From Massilimicrobiota sp. An134 (GTDB lineage: Bacteria > Bacillota_I > Bacilli_A > Erysipelotrichales > Coprobacillaceae): 64,000 bases of DNA. The stretch lies in assembly GCF_002160815.1 (NCBI RefSeq), contig NZ_NFLH01000001.1, positions 1 to 64,000 of the forward strand. Reading direction: 5' to 3'. The translations under genes and the position numbers were made by a program. Shown one piece after another: positions 14,958-24,160 of this stretch. Numbering within the stretch: the stretch's first letter is position 1; every line of letters starts with the position of its first letter. Below the pieces are notes generated by a model that saw only the letters and a list, made by a program, of their open reading frames with translations, did not search any database and had not been told where the DNA came from.

Positions 14958-15563
14958 ATGAATCGTGGATTTTTAGCATTCACGTCTTTCCTAGTTGGTG
15001 GTGCTGTAGGGGCATTTATTACTTGGAAAGCTATAGATAAGTATTATGCAGATCTAGCAGAAGAAGAAATTCAGTCAGTTAAAGAAAGATATTACGGAGA
15101 AGAAAAAAACTCATATCAAGAAGAATCAAATGATAAAGAACATAAACACGAACAATATCCAAATAAGACTAATGATATTCATGAATACGCAAAGCTTTTA
15201 TCTAAAGAACAATATGTAGATTATCAGAAAAATGACACAGAATCATTAGATGAAGAAGATGACGATACTTATGATATTTATGTCATTTCGCCTGATGAAT
15301 ACGGAGATAAAGTTGGTACCGAGGAATGGAATGATTGGGAATTAGAAGGGTTAGTTTATTTCCAAGATGGAGTTCTTTGTGATGAAAGAGATAACCCAAT
15401 TCAAGAAGTTGAGTTAACTGTAGGTAGAGATTGGGTAACTAAGTTTGGATATTATGGTGATGAAGATGTTGTACATGTGCGTAATGAAGGTCTAAAAACT
15501 GACTATGAAATCGTAAAAGATTATAGAAACTATAGAGATATTGTTGAAGATCGAGGTGCTTAA
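14958..15563 (+). CDS. Membrane-anchored acidic phage protein, unknown
   Basis: The 201-residue protein has an N-terminal membrane segment (about 4-26, FLAFTSFLVGGAVGAFITW) and an acidic disordered linker (to about 105). A compact C-terminal domain contains YVISPDEYGD, GLVYFQDGVLCDERDNP, VGRDWVTKFG and DVVHVRNEGLKTDYEI. I recall similar phage proteins next to replication genes, but none has an assigned role. The ribosome site AGGAGG lies directly behind the preceding terminator. Confidence 0.7.
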   Translation: MNRGFLAFTSFLVGGAVGAFITWKAIDKYYADLAEEEIQSVKERYYGEEKNSYQEESNDKEHKHEQYPNKTNDIHEYAKLLSKEQYVDYQKNDTESLDEEDDDTYDIYVISPDEYGDKVGTEEWNDWELEGLVYFQDGVLCDERDNPIQEVELTVGRDWVTKFGYYGDEDVVHVRNEGLKTDYEIVKDYRNYRDIVEDRGA

Positions 15564-15565
15564 AA

Positions 15566-16105
15566 GTGAATAGAATAGCAGATGAATATTTCGAATGGAT
15601 GGTCGAAATGGTATCTGATGAAACATATCTATCCTATCGAAAGCTGCTATGCTATTTGCATGATATAGAATTTATTTATATTTTGCCCATGGATGGCAAT
15701 AGAGCACAAGATGGTATAGATTTCAGATATCGTTTCGGTTATGAAAATGGATATTCTAGAGATCAAATTAAAAAATATTTAGATGTAAGACCTTGTAGCA
15801 TATTTGAAATGATGGTTGCTTTAGCATTTGATGCTGAGGAACATATCATGGATGATGACAGTTATGGTAATAGAACAGGGCAATGGTTCTGGACCATGGT
15901 TGTGAGTCTTGGGCTTGGTCGTATGGATGACACTCATTTCAATAAACGTTATGTTGATCAGATTATTGATGATTTCTTAAATAGAAATTATGAGTCAAAT
16001 GGAAAAGGTGGTTTATTTACTGTTCAGAATCCGCCGATGGATATGAGAGATGCTGAAATTTGGTATCAATTTATGTGGTATCTCAATGAAATATTAGAAA
16101 TTTAA
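15566..16105 (+). CDS. Conserved phage protein, unknown
   Basis: The 179-residue soluble protein is rich in Asp, Trp and Met (ENGYSRDQIKKYLDVRPCSI, DDSYGNRTGQWFWTM, NPPMDMRDAEIWYQFMWYLN). It starts with GTG at 15566 behind GAGGTG, three bases after the preceding stop, so it belongs to the same operon. It stands directly before the replication polyprotein. I recognise a recurrent family in Bacillota phages but no function. Confidence 0.68.
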   Translation: MNRIADEYFEWMVEMVSDETYLSYRKLLCYLHDIEFIYILPMDGNRAQDGIDFRYRFGYENGYSRDQIKKYLDVRPCSIFEMMVALAFDAEEHIMDDDSYGNRTGQWFWTMVVSLGLGRMDDTHFNKRYVDQIIDDFLNRNYESNGKGGLFTVQNPPMDMRDAEIWYQFMWYLNEILEI

Positions 16106-16119
16106 GAAAGGAGATATTT

Positions 16120-19100
16120 ATGGCTGATTTTTTCATAATAACCCATCGTAAGAAGAAACGTGGCGGTCCTACAGAAATTTATCCAAAATTTATAATTTGT
16201 AAAAGTTCGGATCTTATGATTCGAGGAGGAGATTTTTATGCTGTATGGTTGGAAGATCGTGGATTCTGGTCGACTGATGAACAAGATGCGATTCGATTGA
16301 TAGATAATGCAATAGAGGAAGAACTTAGACATTATAAAGGGTTAAATGTAAATGAAGAAGTGATTCCTAAGTATTTATGGGATGCCAGCAGTGGAATGAT
16401 CGATGTTTGGCATAAGTATTGTCAGAAGCAAATGCGAGAAAATTATCACATGCTTGATGAAAAACTTATATTTTCAAATGATGGTACAAACAAGAAAGAT
16501 TATGCGAGTAAAAGATTGAATTACCCTTTAGTTGAAGGTGATATTTCAGCTTATGATAAAATTATTTCAACTTTATATTCTGAAGAAGAAAGACATAAAA
16601 TTGAATGGGCTATTGGAGCCATTGTGTCTGGCGAATCAAAGACATTACAGAAATTCATGGTGTTCTATGGTTCGGCAGGTACGGGTAAATCAACAATCAT
16701 TAATATTATTCAAAAATTATTTGAAGGATATTATGCAATATTTGACGCTAAAGCATTGGGTTCAGCCAGTGCTTCTTTTGCGTTAGAACCATTTCGTACA
16801 AATCCACTTGTAGCTATTCAACATGATGGCGATTTATCTAAAATTGAAGATAATACAAGATTAAATAGTTTGGTTTCACATGAAGAGATGACCATTAATG
16901 AAAAATTTAAAGCAACATATACCAATAAGTTTAAAGCTTTCTTGATTATGGGGACGAATAAACCTGTCAAAATTACTGATGCAAAGTCCGGACTTATCAG
17001 ACGTTTGATAGATGTTATTCCATCTGGAAATAAGATACCTTTAAACGAATACAATGACCTCATTGAAAAGGTTGATTTTGAATTGGGAGCCATTGCGTAT
17101 CACTGTCTTCAGGTATATGTATCCGATCCTCATATATATGATGATTACGTTCCGGTTCTCATGTTAGGGGCAACAAATGATTTCTATAACTTTGTGGAAG
17201 ATTCTTATTATGTATTTAAAGATGCTGAGATCATTACAGCCAAGCAAGCATGGGCCATGTATAAAGAATATTGTGAGGATGCCAATGTTAAATATCTTCA
17301 AACACGAAAAGCATTTGTTAATGAATTGAGAAATTACTTTGAAGAATATCACGAACATTATGAAGGTGTGAATACGAGAGGTGTTTTTAAAGGATTTCTT
17401 GCTGATAAGTTTCATCAGGTCACAAGTAAAAAGATAGAGGAACCTAATCAATCATCAACATGGCTTATATTTAAGGAACAACCATCCATATTTGATCAAT
17501 CTTGTTCTCATTGGATTGCTCAATATGCTACATCCAAAGGAACACCAAGAAAAAAATGGGATAATGTTACCACAACTTTATCGGATTTGGATACTCATAA
17601 ATTGCATTATGTCAAAATGCCTGATGGTCAGGAAAATCATATTGTTATTGATTTTGATATTCCAGATGAAGATGGTAACAAATGTCTAGAGAGGAACTTA
17701 GAAGCTGCATCCAAATTTCCACCAACATATGCGGAATTAAGTAAAAGTGGTGCAGGAATTCATCTCCATTATATCTATAATGGGGATCCAGCAAGGTTAA
17801 GTCGTGTATTTGGCGATCATATTGAAATCAAAGTATTTACAGGTAAAAGTTCACTGCGAAGACAATTAACCAAATGTAATGACTTGCCTATTGCTGTTAT
17901 TAGCTCAGGTTTACCAGTGAAAGGAGTTGGTAAAGTGGTTAATTTTGACGCTATAAAAAGCGAAAAGGCATTGAAAACAATGATTAAAAAGAATCTTAAT
18001 AAAGAGTATCATCCTGGTACAAAGCCAAGTGTCGATTTTATATTTAAGATTCTAGAAGATGCTTATGAAAGCGGACTCAAGTACGATGTAACGGATTTGA
18101 GAAATGCAGTCCTAGGATTTGCAGCCAACAGTACACATCAAGCAGATTATTGTATTAAGTTGGTCAATAAGATGAAGTTTAAATCAGAAGAACCATCTGA
18201 ACAAATTGTTAATGATGATCAACCTATCGTATTCTACGATGTTGAGGTATTTCCAAACTTATTTTTAGTCAATTGGAAGTATCAAGGACCTGATAAACAG
18301 ATGGTCCGAATGATTAATCCTAGACCAGAAGAAATTGAAGACCTTTTAAAATTCAGATTAGTTGGATTCAACTGTCGTAGATACGATAATCATATTTTAT
18401 ATGCAAGATATATGGGATATACAAATGAACAATTATTTAATCTATCCCAAAGAATCATTGTGGAAAAGGATCGTGATGCGTTCTTTGGAGAAGCGTATAA
18501 CATATCTTATACGGATATTTATGATTATGCCGCAAAGAAACAATCCTTAAAGAAATGGGAAATCGAATTAGGCATTCATCATCAGGAATTAGGATTACCT
18601 TGGGATCAGCCTGTTCCTGAAGAGAAATGGGTACAAGTTGCTGAATATTGCGACAATGATGTTTACGCAACTGAAGCTGTATGGAATGCAACACAAGGAG
18701 ATTTCTTAGCAAGACAGATTTTGGCAGATTTAGCTGATGGTTCAGTTAATGATACAACAAATAGTTTAACTACCAAAATTATATTTGGAAAAGAACGTAA
18801 TCCTCAAAAAGAATTTAATTATCGTGACTTAGGAGAAGTTTGTAATGATGATTATATTCCAGATGGTTTTGATGAATACACGAGATTCAATAAAAAAGGT
18901 CAACCTGTATTCCCTGGATATGAATTTGAGGCAGGTAAATCAACCTATCGAGGAGAAAAGATTGGCGAAGGTGGTCGAGTGTATGCAGAGCCTGGTATGT
19001 ATGGAATGGTTGCATTATTAGATGTTGCATCAATGCATCCAACAAGCGCAATTATGGAAGAATTGTTTGGTAAATATACAAAACGATTCAAGGATATTAA

Positions 19101-20235
19101 GGATGCTCGTGTTTATATTAAGCATGAAGATTGGGATAGCCTGAAACATATTCTGGATGGTAAGTTAATGCCTTACGTTAAGAAAATTCAAGACGGATTA
19201 TTGAAAGCTAAATCATTAGCTCAGGCATTGAAGATTGCTATTAACTCCGTATACGGATTAACAAGTGCTAGCTTCATGAATGCATTTAGAGATTCGCGAA
19301 ACATTGATAACATCGTAGCAAAACGTGGAGCATTGTTTATGGAAAACTTAAGACATGAAGTTGAAAAGAGAGGATTTATTGTTGCTCATATTAAGACTGA
19401 TTCGATCAAGATTCCTGATGCAACACTGGAAATCATTCAATTTGTTATGGAATATGGAAAGATGTATGGCTATGACTTTGAACACGAGGCTACTTATGAA
19501 CGTATGTGTTTAGTTAATGATGCAGTTTATATTGCTAAATTTGCAGATGCTGAAACTTGTGAGAAACTTTATGGCTATGCTCCAGGTGAATGCGTTGAAG
19601 ATGGGGGTAAATGGACTGCAACAGGAACTCAATTTCAAGTTCCATATGTGTTCAAGAAATTATTCAGTAAAGAAGATATTACTTTCGATGATTTGTGTGA
19701 AACAAAATCAGTATCTAAAGGTACTTTATATTTGGATATGAACGAGGATCTTCCAGATGTTAGTGAACTTGAAGAGGTTAAGCAATACAGGATCAAACGT
19801 CCTGATTGGACTATGGTTGGTATTGAATCTTCTAAAAAAGCAGACAGATTATTGCTGAAGTATAAAGATATTTCAGATGAGGAACTTGATACTGAAATTG
19901 CTAAGGGCCACAACCATGTCTTTGTAGGACGAGTGGGGCAGTTCTGTCCTATTAAACCTGGATATAATGGCGGTTTATTATATCGCGAACAAGATGGCAA
20001 ATATTATGCGGCAGCTGGCACAAAAGGTTATAGATGGCTTGAATCAGAAGTTGTCAAGAATTTAAATAATGACTCAATGATAGATAAAAGCTATTATGAT
20101 CACTTGGTTGATGAAGCAGCTGAATCCATTAGTTTCTATGGTGATTTAGAATGGTTTATTTCTGATGATCCATATCAACTACCTAATTATGAAGAAGGGA
20201 AGCCTGTATATTTAGACTTTGGTAGTAAATCATGA
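16120..20235 (+). CDS. Fused replication protein: SF3/D5-type helicase, AEP-type primase and family B DNA polymerase
   Basis: The 1371-residue protein appears to carry the replisome enzymes in one chain. Residues about 140-350 hold a D5/P4-type superfamily 3 helicase (P-loop GSAGTGKST 184-192, then AIQHDGDLS and LIMGTNKPVKI). Residues about 480-640 look like an archaeo-eukaryotic primase: D511-F-D513, SKSGAGIH with H548, and IEIK with K571. From 700 on is a family B polymerase. It has exonuclease motifs DVE (D707, E709), GFNCRRYDNHIL and YCDNDVY; motif A DVASMHPTS from D968; motif B K1038IAINSVYG; and motif C KTDS (D1094). ATG at 16120 follows AAAGGAG. The next gene overlaps by four bases. 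The three-way order is unusual, and the domain borders are read by eye. Confidence 0.88.
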   Translation: MADFFIITHRKKKRGGPTEIYPKFIICKSSDLMIRGGDFYAVWLEDRGFWSTDEQDAIRLIDNAIEEELRHYKGLNVNEEVIPKYLWDASSGMIDVWHKYCQKQMRENYHMLDEKLIFSNDGTNKKDYASKRLNYPLVEGDISAYDKIISTLYSEEERHKIEWAIGAIVSGESKTLQKFMVFYGSAGTGKSTIINIIQKLFEGYYAIFDAKALGSASASFALEPFRTNPLVAIQHDGDLSKIEDNTRLNSLVSHEEMTINEKFKATYTNKFKAFLIMGTNKPVKITDAKSGLIRRLIDVIPSGNKIPLNEYNDLIEKVDFELGAIAYHCLQVYVSDPHIYDDYVPVLMLGATNDFYNFVEDSYYVFKDAEIITAKQAWAMYKEYCEDANVKYLQTRKAFVNELRNYFEEYHEHYEGVNTRGVFKGFLADKFHQVTSKKIEEPNQSSTWLIFKEQPSIFDQSCSHWIAQYATSKGTPRKKWDNVTTTLSDLDTHKLHYVKMPDGQENHIVIDFDIPDEDGNKCLERNLEAASKFPPTYAELSKSGAGIHLHYIYNGDPARLSRVFGDHIEIKVFTGKSSLRRQLTKCNDLPIAVISSGLPVKGVGKVVNFDAIKSEKALKTMIKKNLNKEYHPGTKPSVDFIFKILEDAYESGLKYDVTDLRNAVLGFAANSTHQADYCIKLVNKMKFKSEEPSEQIVNDDQPIVFYDVEVFPNLFLVNWKYQGPDKQMVRMINPRPEEIEDLLKFRLVGFNCRRYDNHILYARYMGYTNEQLFNLSQRIIVEKDRDAFFGEAYNISYTDIYDYAAKKQSLKKWEIELGIHHQELGLPWDQPVPEEKWVQVAEYCDNDVYATEAVWNATQGDFLARQILADLADGSVNDTTNSLTTKIIFGKERNPQKEFNYRDLGEVCNDDYIPDGFDEYTRFNKKGQPVFPGYEFEAGKSTYRGEKIGEGGRVYAEPGMYGMVALLDVASMHPTSAIMEELFGKYTKRFKDIKDARVYIKHEDWDSLKHILDGKLMPYVKKIQDGLLKAKSLAQALKIAINSVYGLTSASFMNAFRDSRNIDNIVAKRGALFMENLRHEVEKRGFIVAHIKTDSIKIPDATLEIIQFVMEYGKMYGYDFEHEATYERMCLVNDAVYIAKFADAETCEKLYGYAPGECVEDGGKWTATGTQFQVPYVFKKLFSKEDITFDDLCETKSVSKGTLYLDMNEDLPDVSELEEVKQYRIKRPDWTMVGIESSKKADRLLLKYKDISDEELDTEIAKGHNHVFVGRVGQFCPIKPGYNGGLLYREQDGKYYAAAGTKGYRWLESEVVKNLNNDSMIDKSYYDHLVDEAAESISFYGDLEWFISDDPYQLPNYEEGKPVYLDFGSKS

Positions 20236-20429
20236 ATGAAATTCAAAGATATTTAGAAAGAGCTGAAGTAAAAGTTTATAAAGATTTAAAAACTGGTGAA
20301 TTGATATTTGAAAGTAGAAATAGTGAATCTCCTCTAACAATGGATGAAAAGAGAGAGATTTCGCTTTTTTATGCTATTCAAAATCTACAACCGGTTAAAT
20401 TTAAAAACAATTTCAAAGGAGATAAATAA
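20232..20429 (+). CDS. Small phage protein in the replication operon, unknown
   Basis: The 65-residue acidic-basic protein (MNEIQRYLERAEVKVYKDLK...) overlaps the polymerase stop by four bases (ATGA), so it is translationally coupled. Its C-terminal codons supply the AAAGGAG ribosome site of the ssDNA-binding gene. No domain is recognised. Confidence 0.65.
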   Translation: MNEIQRYLERAEVKVYKDLKTGELIFESRNSESPLTMDEKREISLFYAIQNLQPVKFKNNFKGDK

Positions 20430-20430
20430 G

Positions 20431-20883
20431 ATGAATAGACAAGTAGATAACATTATTGTAGAAAATGCACATATTATTTGGAAGAATTTTGCAGGAGAAC
20501 CAGGACCTTATAATCGTTCTGGTGATAGAAGTTTTACAGTCGTATTTGAGGATCCTCAAATAGCTCAGGAATTATTGGCTATTGGTTGGAATGTAAGAAT
20601 GAAAGAGCCTAAAGAAGAAGGTGATATTCCATTCTACACATTACAGGTCGCTGTTAAATATGATTTCTATCCACCAAATGTATTCTTAGTAAATGGTAAA
20701 AAGAAAGAATTATTGGATGAAGAATCTATTAAATGTTTGGATTATGCAAGAATTGAGAATGCAGATGTTGTTATTAGACCTTATTGTTGGGAAGCTCAAG
20801 GTAAAGAAGGCATTAAAGCATATCTAAAAACTGGATATTTTACAATTGAGGAGGACCCATTCGCTTATAAATACGATGATTAA
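20431..20883 (+). CDS. Phage single-stranded DNA-binding protein (OB-fold-like family)
   Basis: The 150-residue protein has the pattern IIVENAHIIWKNFAGEPG, YNRSGDRSFTVVF, GWNVRM, FYTLQVAVKYDFYPPNVFLV and RPYCWEAQGKEGIKAYLK, ending in an acidic tail (FTIEEDPFAYKYDD). This fits the OB-fold-like ssDNA-binding proteins common in Bacillota phages, including the acidic C-terminus typical of SSBs. It lies directly behind the replication polyprotein. ATG at 20431 is chosen by the AAAGGAG site; a longer in-frame version would start inside the preceding gene. Confidence 0.75.
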   Translation: MNRQVDNIIVENAHIIWKNFAGEPGPYNRSGDRSFTVVFEDPQIAQELLAIGWNVRMKEPKEEGDIPFYTLQVAVKYDFYPPNVFLVNGKKKELLDEESIKCLDYARIENADVVIRPYCWEAQGKEGIKAYLKTGYFTIEEDPFAYKYDD

Positions 20884-20906
20884 AAAAATAAGAGAGGATG
20901 AATATT

Positions 20907-21689
20907 ATGAGATATTCAAGAACAAATGCCTATATATTCTTAAAAAGAAATAGCAATATCATAATGACTGGAGTTAGCATTGTAGGATTTATAGTTACAT
21001 CAGTAAGCCTAGTGAAAGCAACATCAAAAGCAACATTAGCTATAGATCAGCTCCAAGATGAAAAAGATGAAATTGATATTTATGATAAAGCAAAGTTGGT
21101 TTGGAAATACTATAAATTCCCTATATTTACAGGAACTGTCACATTAGCAGTCATGTTATCTAATGGAGTTCTGAATCAGCAAAGACAAACTCAATTATTA
21201 AGTGCTTATGCTTTATTAGATCAAGGATATAAACAATATAGAGATAAATTGAAAGAGATATATGGTGAAGAATGCCACGAACGAATCATGAATGAAATTG
21301 CTATCGAACAAGCTGAAGATGTGTCGATTACAGCAGAATGTTTAACAAGCAATTGCGATTTAGGATCATATTCGATTTCACCTCAAATGTTATTTTATGA
21401 TTCTTTTTCTAAAAGATATTTCCAATCAACCATCGAACAAGTTATTCAAGCAGAGTATCATTTGAATAGAAATTTTGTACTTGGCGGATATGTGACTTTA
21501 AATCAATTCTATGAATTTTTAGGCATAGCTCAATTAAAAGAAACTGAAGAATTGGGTTGGGCCATTGAAGATGAATTTTATTGGATTGATTTCAATCATT
21601 CTAAGAAGGTTGTAAATGATGAAGAATGTATTGTTATTGATTATGTTCTTTATCCTAGTCTTGCATGGAGTACGTACGAATATATGTAA
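20907..21689 (+). CDS. DUF6353-like phage membrane protein, paralogue C
   Basis: The 260-residue protein is the third gene with this plan: RNSNIIMTGVSIVGFIVTSVSL as first membrane segment (about 13-33), a helix, a second hydrophobic segment (about 72-92, FPIFTGTVTLAVMLSNGVL), SAYALLDQGYKQYRDKLKEI, and a soluble C-terminal half with TLNQFYEFLGIAQLKETEEL. Its place behind the ssDNA-binding gene links the family to replication by position only. ATG at 20907 gives better spacing to AGAGG than the in-frame ATG at 20898. Confidence 0.7.
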   Translation: MRYSRTNAYIFLKRNSNIIMTGVSIVGFIVTSVSLVKATSKATLAIDQLQDEKDEIDIYDKAKLVWKYYKFPIFTGTVTLAVMLSNGVLNQQRQTQLLSAYALLDQGYKQYRDKLKEIYGEECHERIMNEIAIEQAEDVSITAECLTSNCDLGSYSISPQMLFYDSFSKRYFQSTIEQVIQAEYHLNRNFVLGGYVTLNQFYEFLGIAQLKETEELGWAIEDEFYWIDFNHSKKVVNDEECIVIDYVLYPSLAWSTYEYM

Positions 21690-21704
21690 TATAAAATAAA
21701 ATAT

Positions 21705-21735
21705 AAGCCTGTCCTATATTTGGATGGGCTTTATT
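21705..21735 (+). terminator. Rho-independent terminator after the replication operon
   Basis: AAGCC(TG)TCC (21705-21714) pairs with GGA(TG)GGCTT (21722-21732), with a short T/A-rich run after. Confidence 0.75.
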
Positions 21736-21756
21736 ATAAATGAAAGGAGAAGATTT

Positions 21757-22071
21757 ATGGGTCGATTAGATGCTACTATAACAATAGAACCTCAATTGAG
21801 ATTATGTGAGGTTCATTTTAGATATAATGTACAACAAAAAGAATATTTAGGGCTTAAAGATAAAGATGTCATTGGATATTTTCATGGTTGGGGTCGATGG
21901 GAGAATGATCAAGGTTATACTGCCATATTCGGTATTGTTGAATTAGAGAACGGTAATGTGGTTACAGCTAGACCAGAACAAATTCATTTTATAGATGAAA
22001 TCAATATGGATCTAGAACATACAGCAAAAACTTATAGAGAACATTTTATGAAGAAAGGTGAAGAAAAATGA
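21757..22071 (+). CDS. Small phage protein, first of a tandem related pair
   Basis: The 104-residue protein contains FHGWGRWENDQGYTAIFGIV then ELENGNVVTARPEQIHFIDE. The following gene shares this second block (YGIVEFPDGSVKRISPTNIKF), so the two are diverged tandem copies of a beta-rich small domain. The ATG is set by AAAGGAGAAG upstream. The function is unknown. Confidence 0.65.
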   Translation: MGRLDATITIEPQLRLCEVHFRYNVQQKEYLGLKDKDVIGYFHGWGRWENDQGYTAIFGIVELENGNVVTARPEQIHFIDEINMDLEHTAKTYREHFMKKGEEK

Positions 22072-22343
22072 GTTTTGAAACAAGAGATTGTATCGTTAAT
22101 AATCAATTTTGTATATTGCATTGTTGGGAGCAATGGTCGGATGTAGTAGCGCCAAGTCCAATGATTGGAGGACATCCAGGCGGTCAGATGTCGATGATTT
22201 ATGGAATAGTAGAATTTCCGGACGGTAGTGTTAAAAGAATAAGTCCAACAAATATAAAATTCTGTGATGAAAAGCATGCTGATTTATATATGGCGAATGA
22301 TCATTTTCAGAGAAAAGTAGAAAGTGAGGTATCTGAAAAATGA
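22068..22343 (+). CDS. Small phage protein, second of a tandem related pair
   Basis: The 91-residue protein reads LHCWEQWSDVVAPSPMIGGH, PGGQMSMIYGIVEFPDG and IKFCDEKHADLY. I recall this as a common small phage family with no known role. It overlaps the preceding stop by four bases and is overlapped by the next start, so it sits in a tightly coupled operon. Confidence 0.68.
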   Translation: MSFETRDCIVNNQFCILHCWEQWSDVVAPSPMIGGHPGGQMSMIYGIVEFPDGSVKRISPTNIKFCDEKHADLYMANDHFQRKVESEVSEK

Positions 22344-22861
22344 GTTTAGAATATGATAATTATTTAATGCAACATAGAAATGGGGTTAATAAAAGTCTTG
22401 AGTGGCTACAAAAGAATTGTTCTTATTTATTTGAGAATATTGAATTTAATGCTTTAGAAATTCAATTATCTCATGATAAATCAAAGAATGATCCTGAAGA
22501 ATACGAAGCTTATGATGCATATTTTTACGGGGGAAATAGATCATATCAAGTCGTTCAAGATTACAAACGTGCTTGGTTACGCCATATTCATCATAATCCG
22601 CATCATTGGCAATATTGGGTTTTAATCAATGATGACGAAGGCACCGAATGCATAGAAATGCCTATGCAATATATAATTGAAATGATTTGTGATTGGTGGT
22701 CATTTAGTTGGGTTAGTGGTAATTTATATGAAATTTTTAATTGGTATGATAACCATAAGGATCAAATCAAATTGCATGATGACACTCTTTATGCTGTGGA
22801 ATCTATTTTAGATGATATTAAGAATAAATTAGATGCGGAAAGTGACGCGAATGAGTCTTAA
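22340..22861 (+). CDS. DUF5662-type phage protein (HD-like)
   Basis: The 173-residue protein has histidine-rich motifs in the DUF5662 pattern: LSHDKSKNDPEEYEAYDAYF, then RAWLRHIHHNPHHWQYWVLI and MICDWWSFSW. The His/Asp arrangement resembles an HD-type metal site, so a phosphohydrolase activity is possible but not established. It overlaps the preceding gene by four bases and the following helicase gene by eleven. Confidence 0.75.
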   Translation: MSLEYDNYLMQHRNGVNKSLEWLQKNCSYLFENIEFNALEIQLSHDKSKNDPEEYEAYDAYFYGGNRSYQVVQDYKRAWLRHIHHNPHHWQYWVLINDDEGTECIEMPMQYIIEMICDWWSFSWVSGNLYEIFNWYDNHKDQIKLHDDTLYAVESILDDIKNKLDAESDANES

Positions 22862-24089
22862 ATTATATCCTCATCAACTCAAAGCCATTAAAAATTGTAA
22901 AAATGGTTGTATTTTAAATGGTGGTACAGGTAGTGGTAAATCCTTAACAGCACTTGGTTACTATTATATTCGTAATGGTGGTTCTTGGGATTATTTGAAT
23001 GGCGGTGACTATAAACGACTTGCTAAGCCTAAAGATATATATATTATCACAACAGCTGCAAAAAGAGATAAACATGAATGGGATGGAGAACTATCTCATT
23101 TTTATTTATCTAGATATAAAGATGTGAATATTTATCTCGATTTAAATGTTATTGTTGACAGTTGGAACAACATTCAAAAGTATATTGGCGTTAAGAATAG
23201 CTTCTTTATATTTGATGAACAAAGAGTTGTAGGTTCTGGAACATGGGTGAAATCATTCCTTAAAATTACTAAATTTAATGAATGGATTTTATTGACTGCT
23301 ACGCCAGGAGATCGATGGACTGATTATATTCCAGTCTTTATAGCAAATGGTTTCTATCGTAATAAAACAGAATTCATTAATGAACATGTTATATATTCAA
23401 GATTTGTAGATTATCCAAAGATTGATAAGTATATTAATGAGCATAGACTTATTCGATTGAGAGATAAAATATTAATAGATATGGAATTTGATAGAGATAC
23501 GATTCAGCATCATATAAATGTTGTTGTAAAGTATGATATTCCTCTTTATAGAGATACCATGAGAGATCGTTGGAATCCTTATGAGAATAAACCTATCGAA
23601 CAAGCGGCTGAGTTGTGCTATACGCTTAGACGAATCGTAAATAGCGATGAATCACGAATAGAAGCTTTGTTAGATTTGGTTTTAGAACATCCTAAAAGCA
23701 TTATATTTTATAACTTTGATTATGAGTTGATGATATTGAGATCTTTATTTGATAAGTTTCATGATGATGGAGTATTTGAAGTAGCTGAATATAATGGTCA
23801 TAAGCATCAACCCGTACCTGAATCTACATCGTGGGTATATTTAGTTCAATATACAGCTGGATGTGAAGGTTGGAATTGCGTGAAAACTGATACAATTATA
23901 TTTTACAGTCAGAATTATTCATACAAGGTTATGACACAAGCAGCAGGACGAATAGACCGTTTGAATACAGCTTTTAAAGATTTATATTATTATCACTTGA
24001 AATCCAAAAGTGGTATTGATTTAGCTATATCTAGAGCTATTAAAAACAAGAAAAAATTTAATGAAAGAAAGTTTGTTGGGTATGACTAG
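22851..24089 (+). CDS. SF2 (DEAD/DEAH-type, SNF2-like) DNA helicase
   Basis: The 412-residue protein has a Q-like start (LYPHQLKAI), Walker A GGTGSGKS (24-31), Walker B FDEQ near residue 120, motif III LLTATPG, and a second RecA-like domain with AGCEGWNC and QAAGRIDRLNT (motifs V and VI). It is therefore an ATP-dependent phage helicase, probably for replication or recombination of the phage genome. ATG at 22851 lies inside the end of the preceding gene. An in-frame ATG at 22833 is possible but has no ribosome site. Confidence 0.85.
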   Translation: MSLKLYPHQLKAIKNCKNGCILNGGTGSGKSLTALGYYYIRNGGSWDYLNGGDYKRLAKPKDIYIITTAAKRDKHEWDGELSHFYLSRYKDVNIYLDLNVIVDSWNNIQKYIGVKNSFFIFDEQRVVGSGTWVKSFLKITKFNEWILLTATPGDRWTDYIPVFIANGFYRNKTEFINEHVIYSRFVDYPKIDKYINEHRLIRLRDKILIDMEFDRDTIQHHINVVVKYDIPLYRDTMRDRWNPYENKPIEQAAELCYTLRRIVNSDESRIEALLDLVLEHPKSIIFYNFDYELMILRSLFDKFHDDGVFEVAEYNGHKHQPVPESTSWVYLVQYTAGCEGWNCVKTDTIIFYSQNYSYKVMTQAAGRIDRLNTAFKDLYYYHLKSKSGIDLAISRAIKNKKKFNERKFVGYD

Positions 24090-24115
24090 AATAAGTAGTA
24101 TTCTCATTTTTTATA

Positions 24116-24124
24116 TGATATAAT
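24116..24124 (+). promoter_or_regulatory. Extended -10 promoter of the lipoprotein gene
   Basis: TGATATAAT at 24116-24124 is an extended -10 (TGN before TATAAT) about 36 bases before the lipoprotein start. No good -35 is seen, as is usual for extended -10 promoters. Confidence 0.6.
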
Positions 24125-24160
24125 TTTTATACAATATAACGAAGGGAATGGAAGGTTATT

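Noticed and set aside
16120-20235. Family A (Pol I-like) assignment of the polymerase part
   Set aside because: Motif A (DVASMHPTS), motif B (KxxxNSxYG) and motif C (KTDS) follow the family B pattern, not the family A O-helix RxxxKxxxFGxxYG pattern.
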